This document shows positions 53,206 through 62,091 of a stretch of DNA of 64,000 bases, in pieces. The stretch is taken from NCBI GenBank assembly GCA_964418585.1, contig CAYQMG010000175.1, positions 7,733 to 71,732 on the forward strand, read 5' to 3'. The notes under the pieces are model-generated. The model did no database searches. It saw nothing but the letters and a program-made list of their open reading frames with translations, and was not told where the DNA came from. The position numbers were made by a program, and so were the translations under genes. This DNA comes from JAJRTE01 sp964418585. Lineage in GTDB: Bacteria > Myxococcota_A > UBA796 > JAJRTE01. Each line of letters begins with the position of its first letter. The stretch's first letter is position 1.

Positions 53206-53221
53206 TGGGTTGCATGGAGGC

Positions 53222-54340
53222 ATGATGGATAGATATGTGCTGAGTTCCAACGTCAAACGATTGAGGAAGTCCAAAGGACTCACTCAGCGGGCGTTGGCGG
53301 ACGTTGCAGGGGTTTCTCTGCCTGCGATCAAGAATCTGGAGCGGCGCAAGAGCACGCCGCGAGGCAAGACGGTGCGTTTGCTGGCGGAGGGCCTGGAAGT
53401 CCCCGTGGCTGAACTTTTCCGGCCAGTCCGCCCGCTTCGGAGCGTTCGGTTCCGGTCCCGGAAACGCATTCGAGACCGGGAGCGGATCGTGGCGGAGACT
53501 GCGCGGTGGCTGGAGGATTTTGAGGATTTGGAGGATTTGTTGGAGGAACGGGTTCCGTTCCGCCTTGAGGAGGTCCTTGCTTGTTGTTCGGGGGATGACC
53601 CGGTTGGAGCAGCCTTGCGATGTCGCGAGGCCTTGGGGTTGGGTACTCGTGAGCCACTGCTTGATGTCTGTGGAACCCTGGAGGCAGCCGGAGTGAAAGT
53701 GAGGCAGACGAGAGTTGCCTCGGAGGGGTTCTTTGGGTTGTCAGTGGCGCAAGAGGATGGTGGGCCCGCCATCGTAATAAACAGTTGGGAGCGGATTCCG
53801 GTGGAGCGTCAGATTTTCAGCGCTGCACATGAACTGGGTCATTTGGTACTGCACCGGGACGCTTTCGACGTGGAACGTGTGGAGGAGAATCGAAAAGAAG
53901 AAACCGAAGCGAATGAATTCGCCAGCCATTTCTTGATGCCGGAAGAAGGCTTTGTCAAGGAATGGGAGGACGCAGCGGGTCTACACCCATTGGACCGCAT
54001 TTTCAAGGTCAAACGAATCTTTCACGTGAGCTATCAGACGATACTGTTTCGACTGGGCCGACGCCCGGGCGCTCGCCCACCGGAGGTCTGGACATGGTTC
54101 AATCGACAGTACCAGAAGAGATATGGTCACCCCCTTTCCATCAAGGAGGAACCCTTTCCCATGGCTTCTGCTGAACCCTTTGGACTGAACCCCTTTGATT
54201 TCCAGCCGGATCGCTTTCACCGATTGGTCCGGAAGGCGATTGACACCGAAGAAATATCGCTGAGCCGCGGCGCCGAACTTCTTGGGATCTCGGTCGAGGA
54301 AATGATCGAGGTTGTCCGCAGTTGGGAGACCATCCATTGA
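53222..54340 (+). CDS. Xre-type HTH repressor fused to ImmA/IrrE (M78) metallopeptidase
   Basis: The 372-aa protein starts with an Xre HTH (residues about 9-65: LRKSKGLTQRALADVAGVS..AIKNLERRKSTP). A helical linker leads to a zinc peptidase with HELGH at 203-207 (AAHELGHLVLH) and the downstream Glu-rich NEFASHFLMPEEGF typical of COG2856. Such proteins act as antitoxins or cleave repressors after damage. The start at 53222 or 53225 lies just after a GGAGG; TTG 53177 is the -35 box and is not a start. It overlaps or abuts the PIN-like gene and is controlled by the palindromic promoter upstream. Confidence 0.92.
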   Translation: MMDRYVLSSNVKRLRKSKGLTQRALADVAGVSLPAIKNLERRKSTPRGKTVRLLAEGLEVPVAELFRPVRPLRSVRFRSRKRIRDRERIVAETARWLEDFEDLEDLLEERVPFRLEEVLACCSGDDPVGAALRCREALGLGTREPLLDVCGTLEAAGVKVRQTRVASEGFFGLSVAQEDGGPAIVINSWERIPVERQIFSAAHELGHLVLHRDAFDVERVEENRKEETEANEFASHFLMPEEGFVKEWEDAAGLHPLDRIFKVKRIFHVSYQTILFRLGRRPGARPPEVWTWFNRQYQKRYGHPLSIKEEPFPMASAEPFGLNPFDFQPDRFHRLVRKAIDTEEISLSRGAELLGISVEEMIEVVRSWETIH

Positions 54341-54858
54341 AATCGGCCGGGAGGCGGCGTGAAGTACTTGTCGACGCCTGTGTGATGATCGACTACGTGT
54401 ACGCAAACCGAGCCATCTTTGCCCTGTGGGAACAGCATTACGGTCGCGTTCGCGTGGTCCGGGAAGTTGCAAGAGAAGTCAAGGCGTTTCAAAACGAGGA
54501 GGAAATAGAGAAACTTGGTGTTGAAATCGTCGATCTCCCCGTAGAGGACCTGGCACTGGCCGCCCAACTGGGGGGGCGACTGTCGTTTCAGGATCATCTG
54601 TGTGTTCTCGCCAGTGCGAAGTATCGTTGTGTTTGTGTTACAAATGATAAGTTGTTGCGGGCGGGTTGCGCAAAACGCGATGTTCCCACCATGTGGGGAC
54701 TCGAACTCCTGATCGACTTGCACAAGATCGGATGTATCAACACGCAAACAGCAGAAGAAACGGCACGGAAAATCCACTCCAACAACCCGAAACACATCAC
54801 AGAGAGAATTGTCAATGAGTTCTTGCTGAAAATCCAACCGGATTACCGCGGTCAATGA
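54337..54858 (+). CDS. PIN-like nuclease, probable toxin partner
   Basis: The 173-aa protein has a PIN-fold layout: an early acidic residue in VLVDACVMIDY (Asp13), a mid Glu-rich helix (REVAREVKAFQNEEEIEKLG), then LSFQDHLCVLAS and CVCVTNDKLLR with the later Asp residues. PIN toxins cleave RNA. The chosen TTG at 54337 overlaps the previous stop (TTGA), with GGGAGA 7 bases upstream; TTG 54322 is an alternative. Xre-COG2856 genes are commonly paired with a small partner, so a toxin-antitoxin module is likely but unproven. Confidence 0.75.
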   Translation: MKSAGRRREVLVDACVMIDYVYANRAIFALWEQHYGRVRVVREVAREVKAFQNEEEIEKLGVEIVDLPVEDLALAAQLGGRLSFQDHLCVLASAKYRCVCVTNDKLLRAGCAKRDVPTMWGLELLIDLHKIGCINTQTAEETARKIHSNNPKHITERIVNEFLLKIQPDYRGQ

Positions 54859-55130
54859 ATGACCTGATCGGCCCGCCGGACAACCGAAAGGCACCTGGAT
54901 TCCTGGGTTCCTGCGTACGTCTCGAAGCCACCTGACCACATTGTTCCAACACCCGTTCCTCCTTTTCCTTTCATCAGCGTTCACGAGAGCTGCCGGGCGG
55001 TTCGAAAGAGCGTAGTATGCGGGAACCTCTTGACAATATTACTTGCGAGCTCAGCCGGTGACGAGTATCGTGATCATCAGGCTTCCCTTGGCAGTAGCGG
55101 GTTTCTTGCGTGTGAGCGGAGGCAGGGAGA

Positions 55131-57875
55131 ATGATGGAACGCGAATTGAAGAAGAGTGAGGCAGCAGCCGACAAAAAGAGTACACTCCTGCCGAAAATGG
55201 ACCCTTTCGGACGGACAGGGGAATCCTCATTTCGTCCGTCGCCTCTGGACCGTGGCGGGTTGATGGCAGAAAACGAACGCAGGCCGCTGGCCGCTGCGGC
55301 AGAGACGAAAGGTGAGGAGAATGCGCCAGGCAGCACCGTGTCCCCTTTGGCGGAGACGGAAACTGAAGGGGCCGTCTGGTCTGATCGAGAGCCACGGCCC
55401 CTGAACGAGCCCCCTCCTGTTCAACCCAAGAAGGCCCCGGGGAACGGTGCCGACGCCTTTACCCAGGGAGGTGGTGGGTCTTCGTCCGCACTCTCAACGC
55501 TGCCACCAGCTTCCGCAGGTTCCCCACTTCCGGACCAAGTGCGCGACGGCATGGAACAGGCGCTGGGGGCAGACTTCTCGACCGTGAGGGTACACCAGGG
55601 CGAAGCGGCGACAAACCTGGGGGCCCGTGCGTTCACTCGGGGAGAGGAGGTCCATTTCGCCCCTGGGCAGTACCAACCGGACACGCCGGCCGGACAGGAA
55701 CTGCTCGGCCATGAACTGACGCACGTGGTGCAGCAGCGGGAAGGTCGTGTCCAGTCGGTCCCCCAGACCAAGGGTGCAGGCGTCAATGCGGACCCGGCGC
55801 TGGAGGCAGAAGCTGATGAACGAGGGGCTCGTGCTGCTGCTTCCCTTTCCACGAGGGGTCAGGATGGTGTATCGGCGCAGAATTCGTTGGGCCCGGAAGA
55901 AACGGCCGGCCCCTCCGGGGCAGCCGTGATCCAGCTTTCCAAGGACGACGGAACCGACACCGAAGAAAAAGCCGAGGGCTCGGAGCAGCAGAGCAAGGAG
56001 GAAGGGCCATCGCTTGGTGAACCGGAAAGCAAACCCCAGGAAGAGGGAAACGAAGAAACTCGGAAAGCCGACCAACAGGAGGACAAGGAGCAGGGAGAGC
56101 AGGAGCAGGGAGAGCAGGAGCAGGGAGACAGGCAAGAGTCCGAGCCGAAAGCGGACATGGGCAAGCTGGACGCTCTGCGAACTGCCCTGGACAACAAGAA
56201 GACCAAGCAGAAGGAACTCCTGACCCTGCTTCAGGGAATGAACGTTGCAGAGCGAAAGCTGGTGGCCGGTGACGAGACGCTCAAGAACAGTCTGCTGAGC
56301 AAGCTCGGGAAAAAGAACAAGCAGCAAGCCCTCTTCTTGCTCGCCACCACGCTTGAGGAGCGTGTCGCGGCTCTTCAGACGAACAAGAAGGATCTCCAGG
56401 CGTTTCTGAAGGGCTTGACCCCGGAAGAAAAAGAGAAGATTCTGAAAGACAACAACCTGCTGAACATCTTGAAAAAGCTCAGTACGAATGACGCCATCGG
56501 TTTTTTGGCAGGAACAACGAAATCACTTTCGGCCCGATTGACGCTCCTACTCGACCACTGGAAACTTGGCAGCAACAAGACGTTTGCGTTGATAAGCAGC
56601 GCTTCCAACGCGGACCGAGTCGCGGTTCTCTCCAACGCCGAGCTGCGTCAGAAAATCGAAGCGTTGCTCGGTGGCAAGAAGTTCCAGAAGGTGGTCGAAT
56701 TGTTCCTCATCGCTGGCCTGGCCCTGTCGAATGCCGACGCGATTTCGGAGGCCTACAGCTTGATGGACGAGGCGTCCAAGAAAAAGCTGGCCAAGGATTC
56801 TTTGCTGGACAAGATCCTCGGCGTCATTCCCGTGTCCAAGAAAAACGCGATTCTCGACGAACTTTTTGCCCTGTCAAATAAGAAGTTGCCCACAATGCTC
56901 ACCCTGTTTGAGAAGCGGTTTGGTATCAGTCCGGGCAGCGGGAATGACAAGAAGGCCAAGGCGTGGATGACGGCCGCCGGGGTGAAGGAAGCCACCTGGA
57001 AGCCGAACGGGCTCCAGCGGGTCTACAATCTGTTCAAGAAGCTCCCCCCGAGCCACATGACCAACGTCACCCATTTGATGGTCCACGACAACAAGACGGG
57101 CGGAGGGACATCCGGGTTTGCGGCCAGCAACGCCCCCTACATCTCCATTGCCTACGACGAGAAGAAGGCCGATATCAAGGAAACGGGGGACTACACGAAC
57201 GAGGGCGACAAGATGCGCGGCATGTACGCCCTGGACACCACAGTGGCCCATGAGCTGGCGCACAAGGTGGACACCGGGCGAAAGTACAGTGGCAAGGCTG
57301 CGTTCCGGAGACTTGCAGGTTGGCAATCTTATCCGGTCCCGGCTCGTGCAGGTCAGCTTGTGACGGACATGGAAGCGGCGATGAACGACGCGCTTGGAAC
57401 CGAGAACTTGACGGACGACGAGAAAAGGCTGGCCCGTCGGGGGGCCCAGCTTTCGATCGAGGCGCGTCGTGGGACAGTCGTGGCGATGGCAGACGATCTG
57501 AAGAGAAGCTACCAGGAAGAAGGGGTACCGTTCGACGGAGGCAACCAGGTACGGAAACTCAGCCGACTGTTCCGTGCAGTGGGGAAGTCGAATCTTTATC
57601 GTCACGTCGTGCTCGCCAACGCGAACCAGGCGCCGTGGTACTCGGAGCCGTTTTCCTATCTTCCGAACAAGCAGTTTCACGAGGCATATCCTGCCGAATG
57701 GTGGAGCTACGACAACGCTGGACGGACGCACAATTTGAGTATCTACCAGTTCCGCGACCCGGGAGAATACTTCGCAGAACTGTATGCCACCTACTTTGGA
57801 ACGACCCCGCCCGGCCAGAAGGTGCCCGCACCACTCAAGGCCTGGTTTGAGGGCGAGGGGTTGCACCAAGGATGA
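55131..57875 (+). CDS. eCIS-core (DUF4157) protein with helical repeats and a C-terminal HExxH metallopeptidase-like domain
   Basis: The 914-aa protein has a disordered N-terminus and then a DUF4157/eCIS core (about 133-208: VRVHQGEAATNLGARAFTRG...GQELLGHELTHVVQQ, with HELTH at 194-198). An acidic Glu/Gln-rich linker with a 15-bp DNA repeat follows. Next come about 350 residues of Lys-rich helical repeats (KKNKQQALFLLATTL, KKFQKVVELFLIAG). The C-terminal domain carries a second zinc motif, HELAH (707-711), and a likely third ligand Glu near 879-883 (GEYFAELYATYFG). DUF4157 marks cargo of extracellular contractile injection systems and polymorphic toxins. The ATG at 55131 follows GGAGG. No injection-system genes lie in the window. 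Confidence 0.85.
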   Translation: MMERELKKSEAAADKKSTLLPKMDPFGRTGESSFRPSPLDRGGLMAENERRPLAAAAETKGEENAPGSTVSPLAETETEGAVWSDREPRPLNEPPPVQPKKAPGNGADAFTQGGGGSSSALSTLPPASAGSPLPDQVRDGMEQALGADFSTVRVHQGEAATNLGARAFTRGEEVHFAPGQYQPDTPAGQELLGHELTHVVQQREGRVQSVPQTKGAGVNADPALEAEADERGARAAASLSTRGQDGVSAQNSLGPEETAGPSGAAVIQLSKDDGTDTEEKAEGSEQQSKEEGPSLGEPESKPQEEGNEETRKADQQEDKEQGEQEQGEQEQGDRQESEPKADMGKLDALRTALDNKKTKQKELLTLLQGMNVAERKLVAGDETLKNSLLSKLGKKNKQQALFLLATTLEERVAALQTNKKDLQAFLKGLTPEEKEKILKDNNLLNILKKLSTNDAIGFLAGTTKSLSARLTLLLDHWKLGSNKTFALISSASNADRVAVLSNAELRQKIEALLGGKKFQKVVELFLIAGLALSNADAISEAYSLMDEASKKKLAKDSLLDKILGVIPVSKKNAILDELFALSNKKLPTMLTLFEKRFGISPGSGNDKKAKAWMTAAGVKEATWKPNGLQRVYNLFKKLPPSHMTNVTHLMVHDNKTGGGTSGFAASNAPYISIAYDEKKADIKETGDYTNEGDKMRGMYALDTTVAHELAHKVDTGRKYSGKAAFRRLAGWQSYPVPARAGQLVTDMEAAMNDALGTENLTDDEKRLARRGAQLSIEARRGTVVAMADDLKRSYQEEGVPFDGGNQVRKLSRLFRAVGKSNLYRHVVLANANQAPWYSEPFSYLPNKQFHEAYPAEWWSYDNAGRTHNLSIYQFRDPGEYFAELYATYFGTTPPGQKVPAPLKAWFEGEGLHQG
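56089..56133 (+). repeat. Three tandem 15-bp repeats in the acidic linker
   Basis: Units of GAGCAGGGAGAGCAG occur twice exactly and once with small changes, encoding EQGEQ / EQGEQ / EQGDR. Such repeats can vary in number. Confidence 0.85.
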
Positions 57876-58516
57876 GTCGCGCACGCCATGGGCATCCGTA
57901 CCTGGCAATGGGGGCTTTCATCGCCGCTCTGGTCTGGGTGGTCCCTGCCGAAGCCGCGGTTGCCCGGGACGGAGGGTGCGAGACGACGAGAGGAGGGAAG
58001 ATGGATCCACGAGAGGCGCTGGACGGGTATCTCAGGGAACTCGCCCCGGACTACACCTACACGGTAGAACCCTTGCCCCTGGAGGTTCCCGGGTACAGTT
58101 TCTTCCAGGGCTCACTCGACAACACCCGGAACACCCGGCTCTATTGGGTGGTCCGCGACGACGGCACGGTGCTGGATTTTGAGTCTATCTCCGACCTGGG
58201 CCGAATTTACGAGGCCGTGGGTATCCTCGAGGACCCGGAAGCTGCAACCGCCGAAGAACTGGCCTGGATGGCGGTGTGTCTATTTGTCCGCCACCAGACC
58301 CTGGTTGATGCCACGCTGGTGTTCGGACTCACGCAGCGCTACCAGGATCGCCACCTCAAGGAACCGACTTTGTCCCGCACCCGGTCGGGGTTGGAACTTG
58401 TTTTTCTGACACGCGGGATTGGTCGGAACCCGAGCTTCACGCGCCACCGGGTAACCATTCGGCCGGACTACCAGGTGAAGCACACGGCCAAGCCCATCCG
58501 CCTCAAGTTGAAGTGA
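57872..58516 (+). CDS. Small exported protein coupled to the eCIS-core metallopeptidase gene
   Basis: The 214-aa product starts at ATG 57872, overlapping the previous stop by 4 bases. A hydrophobic segment (AMGAFIAALVWVVPAEAA) acts as signal peptide or anchor. The remainder has a two-domain look: YTVEPLPLEVPGYSFFQGSL, then FESISDLGRIYEAVGILEDP, then a beta-rich C-terminus with FTRHRVTIRPDYQVKH. I recognise no family. By position it could be an immunity protein or delivery partner of the upstream protein; this is inference. Unlike the block before it, it contains a CTCGAG site (58226). Confidence 0.65.
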   Translation: MSRARHGHPYLAMGAFIAALVWVVPAEAAVARDGGCETTRGGKMDPREALDGYLRELAPDYTYTVEPLPLEVPGYSFFQGSLDNTRNTRLYWVVRDDGTVLDFESISDLGRIYEAVGILEDPEAATAEELAWMAVCLFVRHQTLVDATLVFGLTQRYQDRHLKEPTLSRTRSGLELVFLTRGIGRNPSFTRHRVTIRPDYQVKHTAKPIRLKLK

Positions 58517-58556
58517 GGCAGCCCTCGCTGACGATGTCATTTTCTGCACATCCCAC

Positions 58557-58584
58557 TTGCCCACCTTTCATAATGTTGTATAAT
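58557..58584 (+). promoter_or_regulatory. Sigma70 promoter upstream of the epimerase gene
   Basis: TTGCCC (58557-58562), a 16-base spacer and a consensus TATAAT (58579-58584) lie in an AT-rich pocket about 77 bp before the GTG start. Confidence 0.65.
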
Positions 58585-58660
58585 TGACAAATAGTACGCC
58601 GAGCGCGCGGCTGTTCGATACTCCGGGCAGCGAGGAACCCCGAGCGCATAAGGGACCACC

Positions 58661-59743
58661 GTGGGGACGAGCGAGTCCATCCTGATCACCGGTGCCGCGG
58701 GATTTGTCGGCTCCAATCTCACTGTCGCCTTGTTGGCTCGAGGCCACCGTGTGGTGGGGCTGGACAATCTCTCCAGAGGATCACTGACCAACCTTGCGGA
58801 TGTGCTGGAGCACCCTGGTTTCACGTTCGTGCGCGGGGACGTGGAGGATGGAGACCGAGTGCTCTCGGTCGCCCGGGGGTGCAGCGTGGTCGTTCACCTG
58901 GCAGCATTCAAGATTCCGCGCTATGGCGGCCGACTGGATACCCTCCGTATCAACCACGCAGGGGGGCTCAACGTGCTGGAAGCGGCTCGAGAGAATGGTG
59001 CCCGTTTCCTTTTGGCCTCCACATCCGACGTGTATGGCAACAGCCCCAACATTCCGTTTCGGGAGGACGCCCCTCTGGTTCTGGGCACGAGCGAGAGTGC
59101 ACGCTGGAGCTATGCGGTGAGCAAGCTATTCGATGAGCACCTGGCATTCGGGTACCACGAAGCTCATGGTGTACCGTGCACGATCATTCGGATCTTCGGT
59201 TCCTATGGTCCGAATCAGCACTTGAGCTGGTGGGGGGGGCCCCAGTCCGTTTTCATCTCCGCCGTACTGCGCGGCCTCCCTGTGGATATCCATGGTGACG
59301 GGAGGCAGACGAGAAGCTTCTGCTACATTTCGGACCTTGTCCGGGGACTGGTGGCGGCCATTGAACGAACACCCGATGGATGTGAGATCATCAACCTGGG
59401 CAACGACCACGAGGTGACCATCCTCGAGCTGGCTCACCTCATCAAGCGTCTTTCGGGCACTCCCGGAGAATTGAAGCTGAACATGGTGCCCTACGCCAGT
59501 TTCCAGGGAAAGTACCAGGATGTACGACGTCGGGTGCCAGACCTGAGGCGGGCACGTGCGGTGCTTGGGTACGAGCCGCGAGTTTCCCTCGAGGAAGGTC
59601 TTCGTCGGACCATTGTGTGGCAGCGAGCGCGCATGCTTTCCGAAGGGCACGAGGCACTACTTCCCATCACATCGGCAGTTGATACCCCCACACCATCCCG
59701 ACCAGACAGAGAGCCGACAGGCCCCACTGCGGCCACCCCTTGA
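58661..59743 (+). CDS. NAD-dependent sugar epimerase/dehydratase (extended SDR)
   Basis: The 360-aa cytoplasmic enzyme has the Rossmann motif GAAGFVGSN (GxxGxxG), then the extended-SDR active site with Ser/Thr near STSDVYGN and the catalytic YxxxK in SYAVSKLFDE. FGSYGPNQ and the substrate-binding C-terminal domain follow. It should modify an NDP-sugar (UDP-glucose, UDP-glucuronate or dTDP-glucose types). The GTG start follows AAGGGA by 7 bases. Its 3' end overlaps the convergent membrane-protein gene by 77 bp. Confidence 0.9.
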   Translation: MGTSESILITGAAGFVGSNLTVALLARGHRVVGLDNLSRGSLTNLADVLEHPGFTFVRGDVEDGDRVLSVARGCSVVVHLAAFKIPRYGGRLDTLRINHAGGLNVLEAARENGARFLLASTSDVYGNSPNIPFREDAPLVLGTSESARWSYAVSKLFDEHLAFGYHEAHGVPCTIIRIFGSYGPNQHLSWWGGPQSVFISAVLRGLPVDIHGDGRQTRSFCYISDLVRGLVAAIERTPDGCEIINLGNDHEVTILELAHLIKRLSGTPGELKLNMVPYASFQGKYQDVRRRVPDLRRARAVLGYEPRVSLEEGLRRTIVWQRARMLSEGHEALLPITSAVDTPTPSRPDREPTGPTAATP

Positions 59744-61610
59744 ATCGTGCAAGTAACCCTGCGGTGGCGATTCCCACCAGGTACATGGGGGGCACGAAGT
59801 AGTGGGAAGGAAAGTGATCGATGAAGCACAGCAGGGCCGTGTAGCCCGCTGTGAGCAACGCTGCGCTTCGAGGAATCCGCCCCCGAAGGAACAGCCAGAG
59901 CGCAGGCATGAACCCGGTGACCTTCAGCAACGTCCAGTAGAACTCCGGGGGTCTGCCCATCAACGCGTTCAGGTCATAGTTCCCATGGAAATGCTCCGGG
60001 AACGTCTCGAAATAGAGCACCTCGAGCCACGTGTCGAGGGTGCCTTCCACCAGGGATGTCAGCAGAAAGGCCGACACGATCCCTCCCATCACGGCGGCCC
60101 ACCATCCCAGGCACCGGAACATGTGCCGGCGCCTGGTCGGCCACTGCCACGCGGCGACCAGGGCCATCAACACGATGAGGCCGCTGCCCGAATAGCGGAG
60201 CAAGGTCGTCGCCGCCCCGGCCATGCCGAACAGACCGCAGCGACCTCGAACGAGAGCCAGGAACGATGCCAACATGGCGAGAGCATAGAGATTGTCCGGG
60301 AAGTTGGTGGAACCAGGTTCCACCATGATGCGTGCATGCGAGAGGCCGATGAAAAGGAGTGGAAGCATGAGCCAAACCGGCGCGTCGGTCCGCTCCGCCC
60401 GGACCACCTCCCACGCCAGGAAAACCGAACAGCCTACGATCACAAGGAAGAACAGGCTGACAGCCCACAACCCCTCACCCACATAGACGTTGACACTGGA
60501 ATAGACATAGCTCCACAACGGGGGCTGATTCCTGGTCACCCACCGATTCTCCAACACCTCCCGGCTCCAGGCCACGTTCTCGGCAATATTCAGTATCTGG
60601 TAGTAATGGATCGGAACCCATCCCCCCAACGCCTCTGCATCCCACAACACTTCGGCAGGTAGTCCGGTCAGGTCCACGATTGTCCCATGCGCCCCCGGTT
60701 CGACCAGGGGTTGAAGCACACATCGCCTCGAGGCACGGACCGGCACCGTGGCCGACACCTGAACGATCCCCTCATCCAGGTATCTCAGCGTGGGGCCTTC
60801 CGAAGGCAATTCCACGGGCGCCCGTTCCACCCGTCTCGAGGTCTGCACGTCCTCGCAATCAATGGCCAAACCGCTTCCCACCGGTCCTTGCCAGAGAAAT
60901 CGCAAGGTCACCCGCTGCGGCGTGGTCGACCGAAACTCGAGTGTCTCCGGACCAGCAGCGTCGGAGAGTCGATAGAGGCGGTACTCGGAGGCGTCAACGG
61001 TGGCCCACCGGGCGGAGCGGCCCACATGGACACCTCGAGCCTCCAGGTTCACGGCCTCCATGTCACCGGCAAAGTCGTCTGCGTAGAAGTAGTCTCCGAG
61101 GCTTCTGGCCAGGAATGGCCGATGATTCCAGACCAGGTACAAGGTCAGAAGGACGGAAAGGAGGGCCCCAAGGGCCTCACCGCGATCCGGGAGCCGGACG
61201 CTCGCTGTCCCCGAGTGCCGTCTTCCTGCCAGGCCTACCAGGGCGGCTTCGAGCAGTCCGCACCCGACCAGCAGGGCTGGTGAGATGGGCAGACCCAGAA
61301 GCTTCAGGCATGTCACGTTCAAGATGTGGGCGACCGTGGAAAGGCCGAACGTTTCGATCAGCACCTCGGCCCAGGATCGGGCCGTTCGCGATGGAAGAAG
61401 GAGGACGAACAGGAAGCCGGGGAAGAAAGCGACAAGGAGGAGGCCGAGGGCGGCGTGGATCCGCCCAGATGTTTCTGTCGGCGGGTGAAGCTCGAGGACA
61501 CTCAGGGCGGGGCGGAAGAATCGCTCTTCTCCTGACGCAAGAAGGACGAACAGTGTCACCACGAAGAGCGCACCGACCAGCAACACCCGGCGGAACTGCG
61601 TGTTGCTCAT
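59667..61610 (-). CDS. Polytopic membrane protein, possible glycosyltransferase or flippase
   Basis: The 647-aa protein has about 10-12 hydrophobic helices in two groups separated by a large beta-rich extracellular domain (about 190-360). A motif DYFYADDFAGDMEAVN in the first external loop and the layout around RNQPPLWSYVYSSVNVY resemble GT-C enzymes that use polyprenyl-linked sugars. The fold assignment is tentative. The ATG overlaps the stop of the cupin gene (ATGA), so the two are coupled. Together with the epimerase they suggest assembly or decoration of a surface glycan. Confidence 0.6.
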   Translation of the reverse strand: MSNTQFRRVLLVGALFVVTLFVLLASGEERFFRPALSVLELHPPTETSGRIHAALGLLLVAFFPGFLFVLLLPSRTARSWAEVLIETFGLSTVAHILNVTCLKLLGLPISPALLVGCGLLEAALVGLAGRRHSGTASVRLPDRGEALGALLSVLLTLYLVWNHRPFLARSLGDYFYADDFAGDMEAVNLEARGVHVGRSARWATVDASEYRLYRLSDAAGPETLEFRSTTPQRVTLRFLWQGPVGSGLAIDCEDVQTSRRVERAPVELPSEGPTLRYLDEGIVQVSATVPVRASRRCVLQPLVEPGAHGTIVDLTGLPAEVLWDAEALGGWVPIHYYQILNIAENVAWSREVLENRWVTRNQPPLWSYVYSSVNVYVGEGLWAVSLFFLVIVGCSVFLAWEVVRAERTDAPVWLMLPLLFIGLSHARIMVEPGSTNFPDNLYALAMLASFLALVRGRCGLFGMAGAATTLLRYSGSGLIVLMALVAAWQWPTRRRHMFRCLGWWAAVMGGIVSAFLLTSLVEGTLDTWLEVLYFETFPEHFHGNYDLNALMGRPPEFYWTLLKVTGFMPALWLFLRGRIPRSAALLTAGYTALLCFIDHFPSHYFVPPMYLVGIATAGLLARFKGWPQWGLSALCLVGMVWGYQLPM

Positions 61611-62041
61611 GAGTCGTCTTCCTCTTCGCCCATGCCGGCGATCCGATGGGGCACCACATCACAGGGATCGTAGGTCTCGGAGGCCACCGCCACCACGAGT
61701 AGGGGAAGGCCGGCGTCCGCTTCCAGGGCATGTGCCACCCCCGGCGGCACCTCCACCGTGACCGGGGAGCCCCCTGAAAACGGAATCGACCGCACCTGCC
61801 CGCTCTCGAGATCTTCGAGCCACAATGTGCCGCTCCCCTGGATGGGGGTGAACCATTCCCGACACCGACGATGATAGTGGTGGCCTCTCGAGCGGCCGGG
61901 ATCGGCCTGTACCACGTATACCTCGGCAACGCACCAGGACTTGCTTGCAGGAACGGCGCGACCAACCTTGAGCAACCATCCCCGGGCGTCGGTCACGGGA
62001 CGTACCGGCGCAATCCGAACCTCGCTCCAGGCCTTCCCCAT
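61607..62041 (-). CDS. Cupin sugar-isomerase-like protein (CapF/WxcM C-terminal type)
   Basis: The 144-aa single-domain cupin has DARGWLLKV, the metal-binding GHHYHRR region with the conserved His pair, VEVPPGVAHALEA, and the closing YDPCDVVPHR. These features are shared with dTDP-sugar isomerases and the C-terminal cupin of CapF/WbjC. Such enzymes act on nucleotide sugars in O-antigen or capsule synthesis. The ATG at 62041 has AAGGAG 9 bases upstream. It overlaps the membrane-protein gene and follows the AAA gene by 50 bp. Confidence 0.8.
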   Translation of the reverse strand: MGKAWSEVRIAPVRPVTDARGWLLKVGRAVPASKSWCVAEVYVVQADPGRSRGHHYHRRCREWFTPIQGSGTLWLEDLESGQVRSIPFSGGSPVTVEVPPGVAHALEADAGLPLLVVAVASETYDPCDVVPHRIAGMGEEEDDS

Positions 62042-62091
62042 GATCACCGCTCCTTCGACACAACCACACCAGCGCCCCACACACCACCACG

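Noticed and set aside
53177..53221. TTG start extending the Xre-ImmA protein by 15 codons
   Set aside because: These bases are the -35 box, spacer and -10 box of the promoter.
55131..58516. A complete extracellular contractile injection system
   Set aside because: Only an eCIS-core cargo-like protein is present; sheath, tube, baseplate and AAA loader genes are absent from the window.
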